Assembly (NCBI GenBank): GCA_017871115.1
Contig: JAFCIZ010000005.1
Span: 5,697,501-5,761,500 of the forward strand
Reading direction: 5' to 3'
Source of the DNA: Cunninghamella blakesleeana
Taxonomy: Eukaryota > Mucoromycota > Mucoromycetes > Mucorales > Cunninghamellaceae
Length of the DNA: 64,000 bases
The translations under genes were made by a program, and so were the position numbers. Positions 58,949 to 64,000 of this stretch are shown here, piece by piece; the stretch's first letter is position 1; the number at the start of each line of letters is the position of its first letter. The notes beneath the pieces were generated by a model that saw only the letters and a list, made by a program, of their open reading frames with translations, searched no databases and was not told where the DNA came from.

Positions 58949-61900
58949 GGAATCCCTATTACAAAATCCATCCATCCAAATAATAATCAACTATATCAAG
59001 AAAATAATATTAATAAATATCACAACTATAATACACCAAATAATGACAACTTAAATACACGAAATTATAATCCCACTACTTACGTTCCACATAACATAAT
59101 GGACAACCATAATGATTATTTATCAGCACAAAATCATTATTATCTTCAAAATATATTAGATAGTGATCAAGAAATCAATGATTGTGATTTTAATGTTGCT
59201 GCAAATCCAAAACCACCAGTTGTTGAAAAAGCAATAAGAAAACCACGTACAAGGAAGATTATAGAAAAACCAAGTACATCAGCAGCTGCTACAAAATCTA
59301 TTCCACAACAAATACAACAAGATATTCGTGATCATACACATGTTCCACCACAAAATAATCCATTTTTCCAAAACGTATTTTCACAGCATCCAAATCAAGA
59401 TGTAGCTGAACCTTCTAAATCAAATAATAATGATATGATGGAAGAAGTACAAATAATAAATGATAAAAGGAAAAAAGTATCCATTCAAGAACCACCTGTG
59501 GATAAAAAGAAGAAGACACCAAAAAGGAAATCACAACCATTATCAATAAATTATAATATTTCTGAAGATACATTACATCAAAAAGCTAATATTAATGTTG
59601 GTGATCTTATAACTATATCTGCTCCATTAAGAAGAGAATTGATTACAGCTTGTAGACAATCAAGAATAAAAAGACCAATTGATAAAGGTAAAGAAAAAGA
59701 TGTACAATTAAATTCTATTGATAATAGTGATGTTGTAACTACCGCTGCATATGCCGATATAATGGTGAATGATGTAAAGGTTACTGGATTAATTGATTGT
59801 GGAGCTGCAAGAGCTTGTATGTCCAGGGCAATGATGAAATCATTAGATCTAGAAATTGATGCACCATCTACAAGTATTTTTGTAATGGGAAATGGTACTA
59901 AACAACCTGCGTTAGGTGTAATTCATGATGTTCCTATTACTGTTGGTAAAGGATTGACTATACCAATTGATGTTGAAGTATTACCAAAGTGTCCACCACA
60001 TATAGTGTTAGGTACTAGCTGGTTGGATCATGCACAAGCGGTGATTAACTTTAAAACGGGTACTTTAAAGGTGACTTATAAACGTCGTACACAAGAAATT
60101 CCAATTACATATATAAAATCAAATGAACGTCCATATACATACCAACGTGTTACAAATGCAAGATATGAATTGGAACAGCCGCAAGGTGAAGATGTAGCTG
60201 AAAATATATCAAGTGCTAGTGATTCAGAAGATGATACTGATTCTAATGATGAAGATTCTACTGATGATGGAGATTCTACTGATAGCAATGAAGAAGATGC
60301 TGTACAAGATGATGAAGACTTTTATTTAATGGATGATCATGCAAAAAGTCCAGTAATCCAAACACGTCCAAATAAAGATGAAGGTACTATGATGATATTA
60401 AGTGGAAGTACTGGTTTATCAATACCACCTTACCATATTTGTCAAATCAACTATGCTATTGATGAAAATATAATTGTTCCACATTTTAAACATCTTGACG
60501 AATTTTTGGACAAGCACGAAGACTTTGATGTAATCTTGGAAATTATAAATAAAACTGAAGACATGATGGAAATACCGCCAAACAACATACTAGGTGAATT
60601 CATAAATAGGAAACAATTTCCAATACAAAAGGATCCATATGTCGAATATACTGGTTATGATTTTGAAGACCACTATAGAGAATTACCACCTTCTCTGCTG
60701 GAAGATGATACTGAAGAAATTATTCTTGATCCAAATATAAAAGGAAAAATCCAAATGGGTGACATACCTGAAGAATACAAAAAGAAATTTTATAAATTAA
60801 TACACCACTATCAAGATATCTTTGATTGGAATAATGATAAAATGGGAAAAACTACATTAATCGAACATGAAATAATATTAAAAGAAAATACATTACCTAT
60901 CAGACATAGACCATATAGATTGGGACCAAGTGAACAAGAATATTTGAAGAATGAATTAAACCGTCTTTGTGAATTGGGAATTATAAAACCTTCAAATTCT
61001 CCTTTTACTGCACCAATTATCTTAGTCAAAAAGAAGAATGGTGAATATCGTATGGTAGTTGACTATCGTAAACTGAATACACATACAAAGGTTGATTCAT
61101 ATCCACTACCACGTATTGATGATTTAATTGATGAACTTGGAAAATCAAAAATATTTTCTGCTTTGGATTTAAGATCTGGTTTCCATCAAGTTCCATTAAA
61201 AGAATCAAGTAAAGAATTAACTGGCTTTACAACTAAATTTGGTACTTATCAATACGAAATGCTGCCAATGGGATTGGTGAATAGTCCTGCTACCTTCCAA
61301 AGATTAATTGATATCTGTTATAAAGATTTGCTGCATAGTAATCTAGTTGCATTTATTGATGATCTTAATGTACATTCTAAAAACTTGGATCAACACCTAA
61401 TTGACTTGGAAAGATTATTTGAATACACTAGAAGAGGTGGATTGGTGTTTAATATTGAAAAGTGTATATTCTTTAAAGATGAATTAAAATTTTTAGGCTA
61501 CATAATAACTGCTGAAGGAATCAAGACAGATCCAGATAAAATTGCAAAGGTTAAAGATTATCCAATACCAAAAACAATTAAACAAGTTAGAGGCTTCTTA
61601 GGTTTAGCTTCTTATTACAGAAGATTTGTAAAAGGATTTGCTGCTACTGCTAGGCCATTACATGATCAAACAAAAACCAAAAAGAGAATACCATGGACAG
61701 AAGATACAACAAAAGCTTTTGAAAAATTAAAGGAAAATCTAATCAATGCTCCAATATTAAGAAGACCTGATTTTGATAAACCATTCATTGTTGTATGCGA
61801 TGCTTCACAACTAGGATTAGGTTCTATATTAACACAACTAGATGATGATGGTCGTGAACATCCAATAATATTTGCTAGTAGAGGATTGAAGAATAATGAA

Positions 61901-62155
61901 TTAAACTATGGTGCTACTAAATTAGAATGTCTTGCTTTGGTATGGAGTTTACAAATATTCAGACCGTATTTATTGGGAAAGAAGTTTACTGTTATATCTG
62001 ATCATTCGCCGCTAAAATGGTTAATTGAATCGCCAAAAGCTACTGGAATTGTTGCAAGATGGATCACATATTTGGCCGATTATGAATTTGAAATCAAATA
62101 TAGGGCTGGAAGAAAACAAGAAGCTGCCGATTTTCTTTCAAGACTAGGCTACTAA
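58916..62155 (+). CDS. pol: Retrotransposon Pol: protease, reverse transcriptase, RNase H
   Basis: Over 1070 codons, in the -1 frame relative to gag. The N-terminal ~270 residues are Asn-rich then basic, with no domain recognised. The retropepsin-like protease has VTGLIDCGAARACMSRAMM (Asp at 59795) and IVLGTSWLDHAQAVINF; the residue after the catalytic Asp is Cys instead of Ser/Thr. A Ser/Asp/Glu-rich linker follows. RT: EYRMVVDYRKLNTHTKVD, FSALDLRSGFHQVPL, MPMGLVNSPATFQRL and the catalytic box VAFIDDLNVHS (F-I-D-D in place of YxDD), then KFLGYII and FLGLASYYRRFVKGF. RNase H: FIVVCDASQLGLGSILTQ, KLECLALVWSL, ADFLSRLGY. The ORF stops right at the RNase H/integrase boundary, leaving integrase separate. 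Confidence 0.92.
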   Translation, partial: LNRAIVTDGQLGIPITKSIHPNNNQLYQENNINKYHNYNTPNNDNLNTRNYNPTTYVPHNIMDNHNDYLSAQNHYYLQNILDSDQEINDCDFNVAANPKPPVVEKAIRKPRTRKIIEKPSTSAAATKSIPQQIQQDIRDHTHVPPQNNPFFQNVFSQHPNQDVAEPSKSNNNDMMEEVQIINDKRKKVSIQEPPVDKKKKTPKRKSQPLSINYNISEDTLHQKANINVGDLITISAPLRRELITACRQSRIKRPIDKGKEKDVQLNSIDNSDVVTTAAYADIMVNDVKVTGLIDCGAARACMSRAMMKSLDLEIDAPSTSIFVMGNGTKQPALGVIHDVPITVGKGLTIPIDVEVLPKCPPHIVLGTSWLDHAQAVINFKTGTLKVTYKRRTQEIPITYIKSNERPYTYQRVTNARYELEQPQGEDVAENISSASDSEDDTDSNDEDSTDDGDSTDSNEEDAVQDDEDFYLMDDHAKSPVIQTRPNKDEGTMMILSGSTGLSIPPYHICQINYAIDENIIVPHFKHLDEFLDKHEDFDVILEIINKTEDMMEIPPNNILGEFINRKQFPIQKDPYVEYTGYDFEDHYRELPPSLLEDDTEEIILDPNIKGKIQMGDIPEEYKKKFYKLIHHYQDIFDWNNDKMGKTTLIEHEIILKENTLPIRHRPYRLGPSEQEYLKNELNRLCELGIIKPSNSPFTAPIILVKKKNGEYRMVVDYRKLNTHTKVDSYPLPRIDDLIDELGKSKIFSALDLRSGFHQVPLKESSKELTGFTTKFGTYQYEMLPMGLVNSPATFQRLIDICYKDLLHSNLVAFIDDLNVHSKNLDQHLIDLERLFEYTRRGGLVFNIEKCIFFKDELKFLGYIITAEGIKTDPDKIAKVKDYPIPKTIKQVRGFLGLASYYRRFVKGFAATARPLHDQTKTKKRIPWTEDTTKAFEKLKENLINAPILRRPDFDKPFIVVCDASQLGLGSILTQLDDDGREHPIIFASRGLKNNELNYGATKLECLALVWSLQIFRPYLLGKKFTVISDHSPLKWLIESPKATGIVARWITYLADYEFEIKYRAGRKQEAADFLSRLGY

Positions 62156-62428
62156 AATAACAAAATGCAAAAATATAAATACATATATATATATATATAT
62201 AAAAAAAAAAAAAAAAAAAAAAAACAAAAAACAAAAAACAAACAAAAAAAAAAAAAAAAAATTCAATTACTTACCAATCGACCAAGTTTTGCTGAAGTCG
62301 TAAAAAGCTGCATATATTCAGATAAATACAATATATATAACAACAATACAATCAACATAATCAACATAAATACTGAAACAATATTCAACAAACAATCTAA
62401 TTAAAAATACACAACAAATAACAGCAAA
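62156..62428 (+). other. A-rich/(TA)n linker between pol and integrase ORFs
   Basis: 273 bp with (TA)n (~62181-62201), then an A run with scattered C, then an A-rich leader before ATG 62429. The frame is closed and no GT...AG intron joining pol to integrase was found. It may have an unspliced leader or promoter function, or be an expansion that split an ancestral pol. Confidence 0.6.
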
Positions 62429-63742
62429 ATGGAACAAATCAAAATCGACTTGATAAAAAATTATTTAACAACACTAAAATTACCTGATAACATCACCAAA
62501 AAGGAAAAGAATTATTTACAAAAACATTCCCATAAATTTATATTACATAATAACGATCTATACAGATACAACATCAACTTGCAGACGATCAGAAAAGTTT
62601 TGAATAAAGATCAAGTTTCAGAAGCACTATACATGCATCATCAACATCCATTAGGAGGACACATGGGGTATCACAACACCTTATTTAAACTTGCAAACCA
62701 TTATTATTGGGAAAACATGACAAAAGATGTACAAAACTATGTCAAAAACTGCAGTAGATGTCAAACCACAGGACCTGCCAAACATAACGAATTGTTACAT
62801 CCTATTCCAACTTCATCTAAACCTTTTTTCCAATGGGCATTAGATGTCAAACACATCTCTACTTCTAAAAATGGATATAGATATATAGTTGCTGGTATTG
62901 ATTATCTAACTAAATGGGTTGAAGCTCGAGCATTAAAGTTTCAAACTGCAGCCGAGATTGCTTTATTTATTTATGAAGATATCATATGTCGCCATGGTAC
63001 ACCGCATATAATTATAACTGATAATGGAAAACCATTTATAGGTGATCTAATCAAGAAAGTCTGTTTCTATTATAAAATTCATCACAAGACCATAAGCGTT
63101 GGAAATTCACAAGCGAATGGGCTGATAGAAAAGTTTAATTCCACGTTAGGTGCTATTCTAAAGAAGCTAAATAATAAGGAAAAACAAGTATGGGATCAAT
63201 ATCTACCTTCTGTTTTATTTGCTTATAGGACTATTAAACAAAAATCAACAAATTACTCTCCATTTTATTTGACTTACGGTTATGAAGCAAAGACACCTTA
63301 TGATACAATCATAAATATACCTTTGGAAATAAACTCTGCAAGTTTTCAAAATCAGCTAAGGGAACGCGCCACAAAAGAATTATTAACACTGAAACGAATA
63401 AGAGAAGACGCTGCAGAATTTATACAAAAATCCCAAAAGAATCAAAAGAAGGCTATTGATAAGAAGATAAATAATCAAAAGAAAGAATGGAAGCCGCCTT
63501 TTAGAACCGGTGATATTGTTATGATGTATGTTGGAAGAAAACCAAACTCTTGGGGTGGAAAAATATCTGACAACTGGAAAGGCAAATATATTATTCATCA
63601 ATGTTTAGGCAAAGGAACATATCTGATAAAAGAATTCAACGTGACCAACACTAAACTAAGAAGGATACACGGAAATAAATTAAAGTTATTACAGATGCCT
63701 GATGTATTTTGGATTGACTTTTCCAAAAAGACAATCGTTTAA
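62429..63742 (+). CDS. int: Retrotransposon integrase
   Basis: 437 aa with its own ATG (AAAATGGAA). An N-terminal HHCC zinc-binding module (MHHQHPLGGHMGYHN, then NYVKNCSRCQ) is followed by a DDE catalytic core: Asp in QWALDVKHIS, Asp in IIITDNGKPFIGD, Glu in SQANGLIEKFNSTLG. LFAYRTIKQKSTNYSPFYL and YGYEAKTPYD continue the core; the C-terminal part (FRTGDIVMMYVGRK, then KGTYLIKEFN) is the usual GPY/F-like region. All key residues are present. It is unusual that integrase is an independent ORF 273 bp after RNase H. Confidence 0.93.
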   Translation: MEQIKIDLIKNYLTTLKLPDNITKKEKNYLQKHSHKFILHNNDLYRYNINLQTIRKVLNKDQVSEALYMHHQHPLGGHMGYHNTLFKLANHYYWENMTKDVQNYVKNCSRCQTTGPAKHNELLHPIPTSSKPFFQWALDVKHISTSKNGYRYIVAGIDYLTKWVEARALKFQTAAEIALFIYEDIICRHGTPHIIITDNGKPFIGDLIKKVCFYYKIHHKTISVGNSQANGLIEKFNSTLGAILKKLNNKEKQVWDQYLPSVLFAYRTIKQKSTNYSPFYLTYGYEAKTPYDTIINIPLEINSASFQNQLRERATKELLTLKRIREDAAEFIQKSQKNQKKAIDKKINNQKKEWKPPFRTGDIVMMYVGRKPNSWGGKISDNWKGKYIIHQCLGKGTYLIKEFNVTNTKLRRIHGNKLKLLQMPDVFWIDFSKKTIV

Positions 63743-63766
63743 AGAAAAAAAAAAAAAGGTTAAAAA

Positions 63767-63800
<34 letters not shown>

Positions 63801-63908
63801 TATAATGATAAAACAAAAAGGAGAAAAATTGAACTTCCGAAAAAAAAAAAAAAAAACTATAAATAAGGAAAAAATTGTACTATATAATTTTTTACTTTTC
63901 AAGCAAAA
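63743..63908 (+). other. Second A-rich/(TA)n linker
   Basis: Contains two long A runs and (TA)n (~63783-63804), echoing the pol-int linker, then leads to ATG 63909. Confidence 0.6.
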
Positions 63909-64000
63909 ATGGCTCCTCCAAATCAAGACACCTCTTTAAACATGATTATTATTCCTAATAATGAACTCTCTCAAGAAAATTCTGTAGATATACACGAAAT
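63909..64000 (+). CDS. Start of a fourth ORF, truncated by window end
   Basis: ATG in AAAAATGGC opens a frame that stays open for 30 codons to the window edge (MAPPNQDTSLNMIIIPNNEL, then SQENSVDIHE). Too short to identify. Its position after integrase, with the same style of linker and start context, suggests an additional retroelement ORF, but a host gene cannot be excluded. Confidence 0.4.
   Translation, partial: MAPPNQDTSLNMIIIPNNELSQENSVDIHE

Larger units (their letters stand above)
57600..64000 (+). mobile_element. Ty3/Gypsy-type LTR retrotransposon (partial, runs off window)
   Basis: Order PBS - gag - protease/RT/RNase H - integrase is that of Ty3/Gypsy (Metaviridae). Reading frames are long and intact, implying recent activity. 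The left boundary is uncertain: a likely LTR end ...ACACAACA at ~57622 precedes the PBS by five bases, but the LTR start was not delimited. The right LTR lies outside the window, so LTR identity and target-site duplication cannot be checked. Confidence 0.85.

Noticed and set aside
62165..62404. 79-codon ORF between pol and integrase
   Set aside because: Mostly poly-Lys and Ile/Asn from A runs and TA repeats; no domain.
62156..62428. Intron joining pol to integrase
   Set aside because: No suitable GT donor near the pol stop; the integrase ATG has a good context instead.

Overview
This is eukaryotic nuclear DNA, almost certainly from an early-diverging fungus; a Mucoromycota (Mucorales-like) genome is my best guess. 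Intergenic DNA and introns are extremely A+T-rich, with long A/T homopolymers and (TA)n, (ATT)n and (GA)n microsatellites. Genes are split by roughly 100 short GT-AG introns, mostly 60-250 nt. A complex I subunit implies respiring mitochondria, which argues against the equally AT-rich anaerobic gut fungi. All exon-intron models were read by eye; nearly all close in frame from ATG to stop, and the exceptions are stated.

Layout. 0-9.2 kb (all +): ribosomal protein eL21, a small acidic coiled-coil protein, PP2A methylesterase PPME1, flap endonuclease FEN1, complex I subunit NDUFB10-like. 9.6-10.9 kb (-): INO80 subunit IES2/INO80B. 11.2-21.5 kb (+): HECT ubiquitin ligase HUL5/UBE3C, actin-interacting protein AIP1/WDR1, ribosomal protein eS19. 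22.3-28.2 kb (-): STE20-family kinase and an unrecognised Ser/Asn-rich protein. 29.1-31.0 kb (+): ESS2/DGCR14. 31.5-34.6 kb (-): ER translocon SEC63. 34.6-38.6 kb: an accessory-looking island with two identical 200-bp GC-rich direct repeats, an orphan gene tail, and a PD-(D/E)XK-like gene whose 5' exon is frameshifted. 39.2-42.2 kb (-): an M28/glutamate-carboxypeptidase-II-like type II membrane protein with substituted catalytic residues. 42.7-45.7 kb (+): a 53-aa protein and a pseudokinase. 47.2-53.9 kb (+): condensin SMC2 and uracil-DNA glycosylase UNG. 54.0 kb (-): a small protein with a duplicated Cys/His motif. 55-64 kb: a Ty3/Gypsy-type LTR retrotransposon (Gag, Pro-RT-RNaseH, separate integrase ORF, start of a fourth ORF) running off the window end.

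How the genes relate. Most are unrelated housekeeping genes. The clearest shared theme is S phase: FEN1, SMC2 and UNG each carry an ACGCGN (MCB/E2F-like) motif about 90-125 bp before the ATG, although CGCG is rare in this DNA. The most distinctive features are in the retrotransposon: a textbook -1 frameshift heptamer abutting the gag stop, an Asn-rich Gag tail without a visible zinc knuckle, a DCG protease motif, and integrase split into its own ORF behind an A-rich/(TA)n linker. No rRNA, tRNA or CRISPR array was recognised.
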